Positions 37,457 through 46,942 of a stretch of DNA of 64,000 nucleotides are shown here, one piece after another. The DNA lies in assembly GCF_018619475.1 (NCBI RefSeq), contig NZ_JAHFZG010000001.1:124001-188000 (forward strand), in the 5' to 3' direction. The first letter of the stretch is position 1. Each line of letters begins with the position of its first letter. The position numbers were made by a program, and so were the translations under genes. Source of the DNA: Rhodomicrobium sp. Az07. Its GTDB lineage: Bacteria; Pseudomonadota; Alphaproteobacteria; Rhizobiales; Rhodomicrobiaceae. Under the pieces are notes generated by a model. It was not told the DNA's origin and did no database searches. It was given only the letters and a program-made list of their open reading frames with translations.

Positions 37457-38110
37457 CTAGCGAACGAGGCCGGACTGCTTCAGATAATTATAGGCTGCGA
37501 GCACTTCGCGGAAGCGATCCTCGGAACTGCGGTCTCCGCCGTTGTGGTCGGGATGATGAAGTTTTACAAGCGCCTTGAACTGGATCTTGATGTCGTCGGA
37601 TGTCGCCGTCTCATCAAGATTGAGCGAATGAAGATGTTTCAGCGCGCCCTTGGACACCGCGCGGCGCTGCTTGAGCGCTTCGGCGGAGCGCGCCTGCTCC
37701 CGCCCGCGCACCCGCTTCAGAAGCTCGAACGGATCGTTGGCCGCTGCCGCAGCGGCCGCCGCGGCGGCGTCTCGCGCGGCGTGAAGCTCCGGCGCGTCGT
37801 GACCGTGCACGCCCATGGACCAGGTGGGGCGATGACCGGTGGCCGCCGACTTCTGGAAGTCCGCCACCTCTTCGTCTTTCATGCCCGCGAAATAGTCGTA
37901 GGTCTTGTTGTATTCGACCACGTGGTCGCGGCAAAAATAGTAATATTCCCCTTCGGCGTCCCTGCCTTTTGGAGCCTTGTGCAGACCCGGCTTCGTGCAT
38001 CCGCGCCACTGGCATGCGCGCGGAGCCGCGGCGGCGGGCTTCTCGGCGCGCCCGCGCCCGCGCCCCTTGGTCACGCGGATGCTGTCGAAATATTTCGAAT
38101 CGAGCTTCAT
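37457..38110 (-). CDS. J-domain (DnaJ-like) protein
   Basis: A 217-residue protein with a C-terminal J domain: the HPD tripeptide is in [22 protein letters not shown], followed by [11 protein letters not shown]. The middle has an alanine tract and an Arg-rich helix. The N-terminal part has a Cys/His cluster ([16 protein letters not shown] and YYFCRDHV) that could bind zinc. It starts at [13 protein letters not shown], upstream of cobS; the linkage is conserved in related genomes. It probably recruits DnaK to a specific client, which is unknown. Confidence 0.9.
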   Translation of the reverse strand: MKLDSKYFDSIRVTKGRGRGRAEKPAAAAPRACQWRGCTKPGLHKAPKGRDAEGEYYYFCRDHVVEYNKTYDYFAGMKDEEVADFQKSAATGHRPTWSMGVHGHDAPELHAARDAAAAAAAAAANDPFELLKRVRGREQARSAEALKQRRAVSKGALKHLHSLNLDETATSDDIKIQFKALVKLHHPDHNGGDRSSEDRFREVLAAYNYLKQSGLVR

Positions 38111-38289
38111 GCGGAAACGAGTATCACCTGCCGGAGCCAAGTTTTCGCGCGGATGCATCCGGCTTCGCATCCGCCCTCGATGACAGTATGCGACCACCGG
38201 CAACTCCTTACAAGGTCTTGACAGAACGCCAAATCGTGCCTCGTAAATTGGAGGAAGAAATGCGCCTCGCATTTGGGGCTGGAGGTTCG

Positions 38290-38574
38290 ATGTCCGTCGA
38301 GAAGTCTATCCGAGAGAAACTGGAAAAAGCCTTTCTTCCGGCGGTTCTCGTCATTGAAAACGAGTCCGGCAAGCACGCTCATCATGACGAGGCGCAAGGG
38401 CGAGCCGGACAGTCTGGAGAAACTCATTTTCGCGTGCGCATCGTGTCGGCCGCCTTCGAGGGAAAAAGCTCGCTGGAGCGACATCGCGCGGTTAACGCCG
38501 CCCTTGCGGAGGAACTCGCCGGGCCGGTCCACGCCCTCGCGATCAAGGCGCTGACGCCCGCCGAAACCGCGTAA
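38290..38574 (+). CDS. BolA-family protein
   Basis: A 94-residue BolA-like protein (class II KH-like fold) with the usual opening MSVEKSIREKLEKAFLPAVLVIENESGKH and the conserved HFRVRIVSAAFEGKSSLERHRAV region. The ATG follows GGAGG at four bases. BolA proteins partner monothiol glutaredoxins in iron-sulfur trafficking and can affect transcription. It is divergent from the J-domain gene, again a conserved rhizobial arrangement. Confidence 0.93.
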   Translation: MSVEKSIREKLEKAFLPAVLVIENESGKHAHHDEAQGRAGQSGETHFRVRIVSAAFEGKSSLERHRAVNAALAEELAGPVHALAIKALTPAETA

Positions 38575-38597
38575 TCGATCAAGCTTCCGGAGACGCC

Positions 38598-39272
38598 ATG
38601 CCTGCGATAACAACGCCCGCCGTTCTCGACGGCCCTCGCCTTGCCCCCGCATCAGGCGGCGCGGCGCGGCAACTCGTGATTTTCGTTCACGGCTATGGGG
38701 CCGACGGCAACGACCTCATCGGCCTCGGCCGCGAATGGTCGCCGCTCCTGCCGGACGCCGCTTTCGTCTCGCCCGACGCGCCGGAAACGATCCCCGGTTA
38801 TTTCGGCGGGCGGCAATGGTTTTCGCTTTCGACGCGCAGCGAGCGGGAGTGGGAAGAAGGCGTCCGCAACGCGGAGCCTGCGCTTGCGGCGTTCGTCGTG
38901 AGCGAGGCGGAGAAGGCCGGGCTGCCGCTGTCGAAGGTTGCGCTTGTCGGCTTCAGCCAGGGCACGATGATGGCGCTGCAAACGGGGCTGCGCCTGCCCG
39001 AGCCCGTCGCCGGTATCGTCGGCTTTTCGGGCCATCTCGCGGGCGCTGCGCGACTCGCCGACGAAATCAAGGTGAAGCCGCCGGTTCTCCTCCTTCACGG
39101 CTCGGCGGATGAAGTCATCCCCGTCGCCGCGATCCACCTCGCGCGCGAAACGCTGGCAGCTGTCGGCGTGCCGGTGCAATGGCAGATCCGGCCCGGTCTC
39201 GGCCATGGTATCGACGGGCACGGCCTCCTTGCGGCGGGCCGCTTCCTTCGGACCTGCTTCGGCCTGGCCTGA
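38598..39272 (+). CDS. phospholipase/carboxylesterase (alpha/beta hydrolase)
   Basis: A 224-residue esterase of the YpfH/EstB type. The nucleophile motif is GFSQG near residue 117, the oxyanion loop HGYGADGND near 31, the acid aspartate in HGSADEVIP, and the histidine in GLGHGIDGHG. There is no signal peptide. It starts 23 bases after bolA on the same strand, so the two are probably co-transcribed. It likely acts on short acyl esters; the substrate is unknown. Confidence 0.91.
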   Translation: MPAITTPAVLDGPRLAPASGGAARQLVIFVHGYGADGNDLIGLGREWSPLLPDAAFVSPDAPETIPGYFGGRQWFSLSTRSEREWEEGVRNAEPALAAFVVSEAEKAGLPLSKVALVGFSQGTMMALQTGLRLPEPVAGIVGFSGHLAGAARLADEIKVKPPVLLLHGSADEVIPVAAIHLARETLAAVGVPVQWQIRPGLGHGIDGHGLLAAGRFLRTCFGLA

Positions 39273-39391
39273 GCGGTTCTCCCTCATCACCTCGCAATTG
39301 CGCAAGTGTGGCCGTCCGGCTGTTCATGGCGGCGCGGGTCTCAAGCGACCTTGCGCAAGCGGCGTACGGTACGAGCAAATGCGGCTGAGTA

Positions 39392-40936
39392 TCAATAAGC
39401 CCGCGAGATGATGATGTCTTCGACCGCAGCGCCGCCGGTGAAGAAACATGTCGCTGCGCTCGTTTTCCCGTCGAGCGGCGTGTTGCGGATGGTGAGTTTC
39501 AGCGCCTTGAGCTTGTCCGCGATCTCTTCCAGCGCGGCACCCGTCGGGCGCGACCACGACACGCGAACCCAGCCCTTGAACGCGCCGCCTTCGTCTTCTT
39601 CCGCCGGGCCGAAATAGGCCGCCAGCTCGTCAAAGGTCTTGATGTCGGTGCTGATGTTCGCGTCGAGCCGCTTCTTCGCGTCGGCGTAAAGCGCGCTCTG
39701 AATTTCGCGTAGCAGCGCCTCGACGCCGCCGACGAACTCCGCGCGCGGCAGCGAATGCGACTTCACCTTCGCGCCGTCGCGCAGGGCATCGCGGCGCGTG
39801 AACGTGACGTTGCCGCCGCTCGCGTCGCGCGGGCCGATTTCGAGGATGAGCGGCGCGCCCCGGCGCACCCAGTCCCAGCGCTTGTCGGCCGATTTGATCT
39901 TGCGATTGTCGATATGCGCGCGGATCGGTTCGCCGAACGCGGCCTTGGCGTTAAGCTCCGCCGCGAGGCTCGTACAGAATTCGACAACGGCCGCGTCTTC
40001 CGGCTTGTCGCGCAGCATGGGCACGATGACGATCTGCTTCGGCGCGATGGCGGGCGGCAGGCGCAAGCCGTCGTCGTCGCCATGTGTCATGATCACGCCG
40101 CCGATGAGCCGCGTGGAAACGCCCCAGCTTGTCGTGTGGCAAAGCGCAAGCTCACCCGCCTCATTCTGGAAGCGGATATTCTGCGCCTCGGCGAAATGCG
40201 TGCCGAGATAATGCGACGTGCCGGCCTGAAGCGCCTTGCCGTCCTGCATCATCGCTTCGATCGAATAGGTGTTGTCGGCGCCGGGGAAGCGCTCATTCTC
40301 GGGCTTCTCGCCCGCCACCACCGGCATCGCAAGCACGTCCTCGGCGAAGCTGCGGTAGACTTCCAGCATGCGCAGCGTCTCGGCCATGGCGTCGGCCTTG
40401 TCGGCGTGCGCCGTGTGGCCCTCCTGCCAGAGGAATTCCGTCGTGCGCAGGAACATGCGCGTGCGCATCTCCCAGCGCACCACGTTTGCCCACTGGTTGA
40501 TGAGGATCGGCAGGTCGCGGTAGCTCTTGACCCAGCGCTGGAAGGCGTCGCCGATGATCGTCTCGGACGTCGGGCGCACGATCAGCGGTTCCTGAAGCTC
40601 GGCCTCGGGATCGGGCACCAGCTTGCCGTCGATGTTCTTCAAGCGGTGATGCGTAACGACCGCCATTTCCTTCGCGAAGCCTTCCACATGCTCCGCTTCC
40701 TTGGCGATGAAGCTCATCGGAATGAAGATCGGGAAATAACAGTTCTCGTGCCCCGTCTCCTTGATGCGCGCGTCGAGGCCCTTCTGCACGCGCTCCCATA
40801 TGCCGTAACCCCAGGGCTTGATGATCATGCAGCCGCGCACGGGCGAGTTTTCGGCGAGGTCGGCGTCGCGGACAACGGCCTGATACCACTCGGGAAAGTT
40901 CTGTTCGCGCGTTACGGTAAGGGCGTGCTGCGACAT
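39392..40936 (-). CDS. proS: prolyl-tRNA synthetase, archaeal/eukaryotic type
   Basis: A class II aminoacyl-tRNA synthetase of 514 residues. The sequence is of the archaeal/eukaryotic-like ProRS group: FPEWYQAVVRDADLAENSPVRGCMIIKPWGYGIWE at the N-terminus, motif 2 around RWEMRTRMFLRTTEFLWQEGHTAHA, and a C-terminal tyrosine (IIISRAY), as in Thermus ProRS. There is no bacterial-type editing insertion. Most alphaproteobacteria use a shorter bacterial-type ProRS of about 440 residues, so this form was probably acquired, or is an old replacement. It is convergent with the esterase gene. Confidence 0.95.
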   Translation of the reverse strand: MSQHALTVTREQNFPEWYQAVVRDADLAENSPVRGCMIIKPWGYGIWERVQKGLDARIKETGHENCYFPIFIPMSFIAKEAEHVEGFAKEMAVVTHHRLKNIDGKLVPDPEAELQEPLIVRPTSETIIGDAFQRWVKSYRDLPILINQWANVVRWEMRTRMFLRTTEFLWQEGHTAHADKADAMAETLRMLEVYRSFAEDVLAMPVVAGEKPENERFPGADNTYSIEAMMQDGKALQAGTSHYLGTHFAEAQNIRFQNEAGELALCHTTSWGVSTRLIGGVIMTHGDDDGLRLPPAIAPKQIVIVPMLRDKPEDAAVVEFCTSLAAELNAKAAFGEPIRAHIDNRKIKSADKRWDWVRRGAPLILEIGPRDASGGNVTFTRRDALRDGAKVKSHSLPRAEFVGGVEALLREIQSALYADAKKRLDANISTDIKTFDELAAYFGPAEEDEGGAFKGWVRVSWSRPTGAALEEIADKLKALKLTIRNTPLDGKTSAATCFFTGGAAVEDIIISRAY

Positions 40937-41009
40937 GGCTGAACCTGGCGAAAACCTGTTTGATGAGCGGCTACGCTTCGGCCGCCCGGTGATCCGGTCG
41001 GTGGATGCG

Positions 41010-41441
41010 CTATTCGTCGCGTGTCGCGAGCGTCAGCGCGTGGGTGAGGTCCGTGCGCGAAATGAAGCCGGCGAGCTTGCCGTTATCGAGCACAGGGAAA
41101 CCGCGCGTGCGAAGCTTCACCATGAGTTCAAGAACCTTCGTGAGCGGCGTTTCAAGCTCGACGTGAACGATGTCCTTCATCATGACGTCGGCGACCGTCT
41201 TCGACATGACCTCGCCATAGTGCGGCATGAGGTGGCTGGTGTCGAAGATGAACGCCTTCAGGAAGTCAAGCTTCGTCACAAGGCCGACGAGCACGTCGTT
41301 ATCCACCACAGGGAATGAATTGTAGTCGTTGTGATCGAACAGCGCGCCGAGTTCGCGGAGCGTCAGCGACGAGGGAACGGATTCGACGTCCTTCGTCATG
41401 AACTGACTGGCATGCCACTCAAGAAAGCGATGCATCGGCAT
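41010..41441 (-). CDS. CBS-pair domain protein
   Basis: A 143-residue cytoplasmic protein made of two CBS domains (residues 15-70 and 82-137), visible as FMTKDVESVPSSLTLRELGALFDHNDYNSFPVVDN and VMMKDIVHVELETPLTKVLELMVKLRTRGFPVLDN (each split here from longer repeats). CBS pairs bind adenine nucleotides and sense energy state. No partner domain is fused, so it may regulate another protein. It lies 73 bases upstream of proS on the same strand. Confidence 0.9.
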   Translation of the reverse strand: MPMHRFLEWHASQFMTKDVESVPSSLTLRELGALFDHNDYNSFPVVDNDVLVGLVTKLDFLKAFIFDTSHLMPHYGEVMSKTVADVMMKDIVHVELETPLTKVLELMVKLRTRGFPVLDNGKLAGFISRTDLTHALTLATRDE

Positions 41442-41541
41442 GGAACGTCTCCGTGTGTCTCAAAGGCGGTTCGAAATGGTGTCACGGGCGCGGGCCGCAT
41501 CGCGCCGTACGACATTTCGTAAAACACACGCCATCGCAGGT

Positions 41542-42705
41542 CTACGGGATATTTCGCGGCGCGACGCTATTCGCGCCGAGCGGAGGGCTTTCGAGGCCGT
41601 TCAGCCGCGTCTGGAAGTCGGCGAAGCTGATGCCCTTGCCGCCTCGTTCGCGGAAATAGACGTGCTGGGCGAACCTCCGCATCGGCGCTGTACCGAGAGC
41701 GGCCGACAGGAGCGCGTTCGGCGGCGCGAGGTTGAGCGCATGCCGCGTCAGGTGGCTGAGGCCGAAACGCGGCAGTTCCTTCGCAAGCGCCACCTCCGGC
41801 GACGGCCCGAGATGCAAGAGGTGATCGGCCACCATCTGCGCCGCGCGGCGCCCGAACTGGAACGCGAAGCCCATGCCGCCGCCAGTTGTCGGCGATGCCA
41901 TGCCCGCCGCGTCGCCGATCAGCGTCACGCCGTCTGTGGCGAACGGCCGGACGACCCCGCCGCATGGAATGCGTCCCGTCCGCCGCTCAACGAGCCTCGC
42001 ATCCTCGAAACCGAAGATGGGCGCGGTCTTCGCGAGGAAGGCGGCGAGATGCGGCCTGCGCCCCGGCCGCGCGGCAAGGCCCGCATGAAACAGCGACGGC
42101 CCCGGCGCAACCCAGGCGATATGTCCCGGCGCGAGCCGCGAATCGAGAAAGCAATGCAGAAAGCGCGGATCGGCGTGGAGCCCGTCATATTCATGCTCGG
42201 TGGCGATCATGAACCGCTCGTTCAGCCCAAGCCCGAAGGCGCGCGCGACGGCCGATTGCGCGCCGTCCGCGCCGATGATGTGCCGCGCCGAGATGTTGAC
42301 GCCCTTGAACAGAAAGACGCCGTCCTTGCGGTCCGCGCCCTGAAACGGCGTGCGCCACAGGATTTGCGCGCCCGCCCGCTGGGCCTCTTGCGAGAGCCAG
42401 CCAAGCACGCGGCCGGTATCCGTCGTCACGAAAAAGCTGTCCGGCGCGAACAGGTCGACATGGCGGAGATTGGGAGCGTAAAGCCGCACGCCGTAAACGC
42501 GGCGCGTGAGATTGTACGGCAGGTCGATTTCCTGCGCCGCTTCCTTCGTGAGGATGCCCGTCGACGAGACGTGCTGACCGGCGGCGGCCTTCGGTTCGAG
42601 AACGGCAACCTTCAGCCCTCGGATGGCCGCGGTTTTAGCGGCGACCAACCCGGCGAAGCTTGCACCGGCAATGACCAGATCATAAGGTTGAGGGGTGCGC
42701 GCCAT
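41542..42705 (-). CDS. FAD-dependent oxidoreductase of the geranylgeranyl-reductase-like family
   Basis: A 387-residue flavoprotein with the FAD-binding Rossmann motif DLVIAGASFAGLVAAKTAA at the N-terminus, a middle GADGAQSAVARAFGL, and the C-terminal VTLIGDAAGMASPTTGGGMGFAF that closes the FAD site. This is the PHBH/geranylgeranyl-reductase superfamily, which includes BchP and isoprenoid hydrogenases. The start is MARTPQPYDLV at 42705. A role in reducing a prenyl chain is possible. It is divergent from ubiE. The family is certain, the substrate is not. Confidence 0.85.
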   Translation of the reverse strand: MARTPQPYDLVIAGASFAGLVAAKTAAIRGLKVAVLEPKAAAGQHVSSTGILTKEAAQEIDLPYNLTRRVYGVRLYAPNLRHVDLFAPDSFFVTTDTGRVLGWLSQEAQRAGAQILWRTPFQGADRKDGVFLFKGVNISARHIIGADGAQSAVARAFGLGLNERFMIATEHEYDGLHADPRFLHCFLDSRLAPGHIAWVAPGPSLFHAGLAARPGRRPHLAAFLAKTAPIFGFEDARLVERRTGRIPCGGVVRPFATDGVTLIGDAAGMASPTTGGGMGFAFQFGRRAAQMVADHLLHLGPSPEVALAKELPRFGLSHLTRHALNLAPPNALLSAALGTAPMRRFAQHVYFRERGGKGISFADFQTRLNGLESPPLGANSVAPRNIP

Positions 42706-42897
42706 GGGGTGAAATTTTTCTCTCGGATGTAAACACTCTATGCTCGCCGAGGAATATGGCCGTTGTACAGTCCATTGGCAATTGAAGGCGCCATCTGTCC
42801 CGGTTGATGGCCTAAAACATAATGACGCGTTTACATTGTGCCGCCCGTGCGCCACATATCGCATCAAATTTTCTCACTCGCCTCCGGAGCGAACGGA

Positions 42898-43629
42898 ATG
42901 ACCGCTTACGATCACAAAATCCAGAACCTCGGTTTTCAGGGGTTCGTCAACACCGTCTTCGACCGCGTGGCCACGCGCTACGACCTGATGAACGACCTGA
43001 TGTCGGGCGGTGTCCATCGCATCTGGAAGGACGCGGCAATCAACTGGCTTGCGCCGTCGAAGTCGAGCGCGTCGCTGCTGATCGACGTGGCGGGCGGCAC
43101 CGGCGACATCACAAAGCGCTTTCTCAAGGCGGCCGGCCCCGGCTCGCGCTCGATCGTCACCGATATCAACCATGCGATGATGGACGCGGGCCGCGACAAG
43201 CATCCCGAGTTCGCGGGCAAGGTATCGTTCGTTCAGGCGAACGCCGAAAGCCTGCCCTACCGGGACAACACGTCCGACTTCTACACCATCTCCTTCGGCA
43301 TCAGGAACGTGGATAACAAGCAGAATGCGCTGAACGAGGCGTTCCGCGTGCTGAAGCCGGGCGGCCGCTTTCTCTGCCTCGAATTCTCGCGCGTGCAGGT
43401 GCCGCTGTTCGACAAGGTCTACGAGGTCTATTCCGATACCGTGGTGCCGCCGCTCGGCCGCGTCGTGGCGGGTGACGCGGAACCCTATCGCTACCTCGTG
43501 GACAGCATCCGCGCCTTCCCGGACCAGAAGAAGTTCGCCGGGATGATCGAAAAGGCGGGCTTCAGCCGCGTGCAATATCGCAACCTGTCGGGCGGTATCG
43601 CGGCCATTCATTCCGGCCTCAAGCTTTAG
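42898..43629 (+). CDS. ubiE: ubiquinone/menaquinone methyltransferase UbiE
   Basis: A 243-residue SAM methyltransferase that methylates C-2 of the quinone ring in ubiquinone (and C-2 of demethylmenaquinone, if present). It shows [18 protein letters not shown], the SAM motif [13 protein letters not shown], and [24 protein letters not shown]. The ATG at 42898 follows GGAG. The usual partners ubiB and coaBC do not follow it here. Confidence 0.95.
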   Translation: MTAYDHKIQNLGFQGFVNTVFDRVATRYDLMNDLMSGGVHRIWKDAAINWLAPSKSSASLLIDVAGGTGDITKRFLKAAGPGSRSIVTDINHAMMDAGRDKHPEFAGKVSFVQANAESLPYRDNTSDFYTISFGIRNVDNKQNALNEAFRVLKPGGRFLCLEFSRVQVPLFDKVYEVYSDTVVPPLGRVVAGDAEPYRYLVDSIRAFPDQKKFAGMIEKAGFSRVQYRNLSGGIAAIHSGLKL

Positions 43630-43739
43630 CCGCATCAGTCATATGCCCCGCTCCGCCGTGCAGGCGGGACGGTTGGGCGGCAGGGGGGCTTGAGTTGGCG
43701 CGGGTATGACCTCTTGCGGTGCGGCGGCGGAGAGTTTCG

Positions 43740-44681
43740 ATGTGGCGGAGCCGGTACCGATACTGGGGAGTCGCGGCGTTGCTGCTTCTCCCATGGGAAG
43801 CATCGGCATTGACCGAGCGCGGCGTTTCGCTCGACGGACTTCGCGGCACGATCACGCTGCCCGAAGGCAACCAGCTATCGCCCGCCGTTCTCATCCTGCC
43901 GGGGTCCGGTCCAGTCGACCGTGACGGCAACATACCGGGCATGCCAAACAACAGCCTCAGACTCCTGGCTAAAGGTCTGGCGGATCGGGGCATCGCGTCG
44001 CTGCGGATCGACAAGCGCGGCATTGGAGAAAGCCGGTCCGCTGCGCCGGGAGAGGAAGCTCTGCGCTTCGACACCTATGTCGAAGATGCTGTCCGCTGGA
44101 TCGGCTTTCTCCGCTCGCAAGATGGCGTGAAATCGGTCGCGGTGCTCGGCCACAGCGAGGGCGCGCTGGTGGCGACGCTCGCCGCGCAGCGCGCGGATGT
44201 TTCAGCGCTGGTTCTGGTTGCCGGCCCAGGTACTCCGTTCGCGGAGTTGCTGGAACGACAACTGAAAGCTGCCGGAGTGCCTGACACGCTTCGCGAAACT
44301 TCGCGGGCCATCGCCGCAAAACTGCGACGCGGCGAGCGGGTCGAAACCGTACCGCCGGAGCTTGTCGCGCTCTACAGGCCGAGTGTGCAACCCTATCTGA
44401 TCTCGCTTCTCACCCTCGATCCGGTGGCCGAACTCGCAAGGACCAGATGCCGCGTCCTGATCGTGCAGGGAACGACAGACATCCAGATCGAAACCGCCGA
44501 TGCCGAGCGTCTGGCGAAGGCACGGCCGGATGCGAGAGTGGCAATTATCGAGGGGATGAATCACGTCCTGAAAGACGCGCCGCCGGATCGCGCGCCGAAC
44601 ATCGGCACATACGCCGAACCCGGCAGGCCGCTATCGCCGCGACTCGTACCCGCTATCGCGGATTTCCTGAGCGGCCGGTAA
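43740..44681 (+). CDS. secreted alpha/beta hydrolase
   Basis: A 313-residue alpha/beta hydrolase with an N-terminal signal peptide (WGVAALLLLPWEASA). The nucleophile elbow is GHSEG in VAVLGHSEGALVATLA, the oxyanion-side loop is LPGSGPVDRDGN, and the histidine is in EGMNHVLKDAP. The ATG at 43740 has GGAGAG at five bases. It resembles periplasmic esterases annotated as dienelactone-hydrolase-like. The substrate is unknown. Confidence 0.88.
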   Translation: MWRSRYRYWGVAALLLLPWEASALTERGVSLDGLRGTITLPEGNQLSPAVLILPGSGPVDRDGNIPGMPNNSLRLLAKGLADRGIASLRIDKRGIGESRSAAPGEEALRFDTYVEDAVRWIGFLRSQDGVKSVAVLGHSEGALVATLAAQRADVSALVLVAGPGTPFAELLERQLKAAGVPDTLRETSRAIAAKLRRGERVETVPPELVALYRPSVQPYLISLLTLDPVAELARTRCRVLIVQGTTDIQIETADAERLAKARPDARVAIIEGMNHVLKDAPPDRAPNIGTYAEPGRPLSPRLVPAIADFLSGR

Positions 44682-44853
44682 GGGCGTCTGCGTGAGCGCG
44701 CGCCCCTCAAACGAAACGATGCCTGCCGTTAAAATCTTCGGTTTGAAAGCCAAAGAATGACTGCGCTTCTCATCTGGATTGCGGCAGGCCCGCTTGTCAG
44801 CGGTTCGCCCTGCAAGCGACCGCGCTCGACATCCGGTACGCATCAGCAGCATG

Positions 44854-46119
44854 CTACGTGTTCATCGAGTCGAAGAAATCGCCGTTCGACTTTGTCTGGC
44901 GCAGCTTGTCGAGCAGGAACTCGATGCCGTCCATCGGCCCCATCGGGTTCAGGATACGGCGGAGCACATACATCTTGCGAAGCTGCGCCTGCGGAACGAG
45001 CAGCTCTTCCTTACGGGTGCCGGACTTCGCGATGTCCATCGCCGGGAACACGCGCTTGTCGGCGACCTTGCGGTCGAGCACGAGTTCCGAATTGCCGGTG
45101 CCCTTGAACTCTTCGAAGATCACTTCGTCCATGCGGCTGCCGGTTTCGACGAGAGCCGTCGCGATGATGGTAAGCGAGCCGCCCTCCTCGATATTGCGGG
45201 CGGCGCCGAAGAAGCGCTTCGGGCGTTGCAGCGCGTTCGCGTCGACACCGCCGGTGAGCACCTTGCCGGACGACGGCACCACCGTATTGTAGGCGCGGCC
45301 GAGACGCGTGATGGAATCGAGCAGGATGACGACGTCGAGCTTGTGCTCAACGAGGCGCTTCGCCTTCTCGATGACCATCTCGGCCACCTGCACGTGGCGC
45401 GATGCCGGCTCGTCGAAGGTGGAGCTGATGACCTCGCCGCGCACCGAGCGCTGCATGTCGGTCACTTCTTCCGGCCGCTCGTCAATGAGGAGAACGATCA
45501 GATAGCACTCGGGGTGGTTCGCCGTGATCGAGTGGGCAATGTTCTGAAGCAGCACGGTTTTGCCGGTACGCGGCGGCGCCACAATCAAGCCGCGCTGACC
45601 CTTGCCGAGCGGAGCCACGATGTCGATGACGCGCGGGCTCAGATCCTTCGAGTGCGGCGGGTCGGTCTCCATCTTCAGCCAGTCGTCCGGATAGAGCGGC
45701 GTCAGATTGTCGAAGTGAACCTTGTGGCGAATCTTCTCGGGATCGTCGAAGTTGATCTTGTTGACCTTTAGCAGCGCAAAATAGCGCTCGCCGTCCTTTG
45801 GCCCGCGGATCTGCCCTTCGACCGTGTCGCCGGTGCGAAGCCCGAAGCGTCGGATCTGGCTCGGGCTCACATAAATGTCGTCGGGGCCCGGAAGGTAATT
45901 CGAGTCCGGCGACCGCAGGAAGCCGAAGCCATCCTGCAAGGTTTCCACAACGCCGATGCCGGTGATCTCGATGTCACGCGCCGCGAGCTGTTTCAGGATC
46001 GCGAACATCAGCTCCTGCTTGCGGAGCGCGCTCGCGTTTTCGACTGCGAATTCCTCGGCGACCGCAAGAAGTTCCGTAGGGGACTTGGCTTTGAGGTCTT
46101 GAAGCTTCATTTCTTGCAT
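44854..46119 (-). CDS. rho: transcription termination factor Rho
   Basis: Rho is the hexameric RNA helicase that ends many transcripts. The 421-residue protein has the N-terminal cold-shock-like RNA domain ([43 protein letters not shown] in two parts), Walker A APPRTGKT, Walker [15 protein letters not shown], and the Q-loop region [23 protein letters not shown]. The ATG at 46119 starts with the normal [10 protein letters not shown]. About 260 bases of leader without a gene separate it from hemJ; rho leaders often carry autoregulation. Confidence 0.97.
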   Translation of the reverse strand: MQEMKLQDLKAKSPTELLAVAEEFAVENASALRKQELMFAILKQLAARDIEITGIGVVETLQDGFGFLRSPDSNYLPGPDDIYVSPSQIRRFGLRTGDTVEGQIRGPKDGERYFALLKVNKINFDDPEKIRHKVHFDNLTPLYPDDWLKMETDPPHSKDLSPRVIDIVAPLGKGQRGLIVAPPRTGKTVLLQNIAHSITANHPECYLIVLLIDERPEEVTDMQRSVRGEVISSTFDEPASRHVQVAEMVIEKAKRLVEHKLDVVILLDSITRLGRAYNTVVPSSGKVLTGGVDANALQRPKRFFGAARNIEEGGSLTIIATALVETGSRMDEVIFEEFKGTGNSELVLDRKVADKRVFPAMDIAKSGTRKEELLVPQAQLRKMYVLRRILNPMGPMDGIEFLLDKLRQTKSNGDFFDSMNT

Positions 46120-46382
46120 GATGGTCGACGACTTTGTTCGGGGGGAGAGTGTGGGTTGGCGCGGACGGTGGGTCCGCAAACCGGGGGGAGGTGAGGACGT
46201 TCGCTGAACCGCTTGTCTTGTCTCGAGAGCAGATCGCGGCTGCTTCACTCAATATGGGAACGGGGTGACCGATCCTGAAAGGTAAATGTCGGATAGTTGG
46301 CGACAACGCTAATATAGCAGCGTTTGCGCCATTCGCAAAGATGCGAAAAGTCCCGTTTCATCTTTTCCCATGAGAAGAAGCG

Positions 46383-46835
46383 TCAGAAGGGCTTCACGAT
46401 CACGAGCAGGACGATGCCGATCAGAAGCAACGTCGGGATTTCGTTTATAATTCTGAAGAAGCGCGTGCTGTGCGGGATGCGGTCGGCCTCGAAATCCTTG
46501 CGCCATTTGGCGAGAAAACCATGAATGACGAGCAAGCCGACCACCAGCGCGATTTTCAGGTGAAGCCACGGCGCGTTGCGCCAGTCGATATAATCGGTGG
46601 CGAAGGCGATCCACAGACCAAGACCCACGGTGACGATCATCGCCGGGTTCATGATCGCCTTGAGAAGACGCCGTTCCATCACCTTGAAGGTCTCGGATTG
46701 CGGTGTGCCGGCCCCAACCTCAGCGTGATAAATGTAGAGCCTGGGAAGATAGAACAGCCCCGCCATCCACGCGAAGGCCGCGATCAGGTGGAAGGACTTG
46801 AGGTACAGATAGGCGTCGTTCATGAGGCTGATCAT
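46383..46835 (-). CDS. hemJ: protoporphyrinogen IX oxidase HemJ
   Basis: HemJ is the membrane enzyme that oxidises protoporphyrinogen IX to protoporphyrin IX in bacteria without HemY or HemG. The 150-residue protein has four hydrophobic helices and the conserved SFHLIAAFAWMAGLFYLPRLYIYH with its essential histidine. The start is at 46835 or, four codons later, 46823. It lies between hemE and rho on the same strand, the standard alphaproteobacterial order. Confidence 0.94.
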   Translation of the reverse strand: MISLMNDAYLYLKSFHLIAAFAWMAGLFYLPRLYIYHAEVGAGTPQSETFKVMERRLLKAIMNPAMIVTVGLGLWIAFATDYIDWRNAPWLHLKIALVVGLLVIHGFLAKWRKDFEADRIPHSTRFFRIINEIPTLLLIGIVLLVIVKPF

Positions 46836-46942
46836 GGCAGGCCGTTCGCGGGCGGGTTTCGGAGCGCCGCGATTTTGGCGCTCCCGATCTCGCTATAGAT
46901 CGATTCGTTGTCTTTCGGACGGTCCGATTGAGCGCGACCGCC

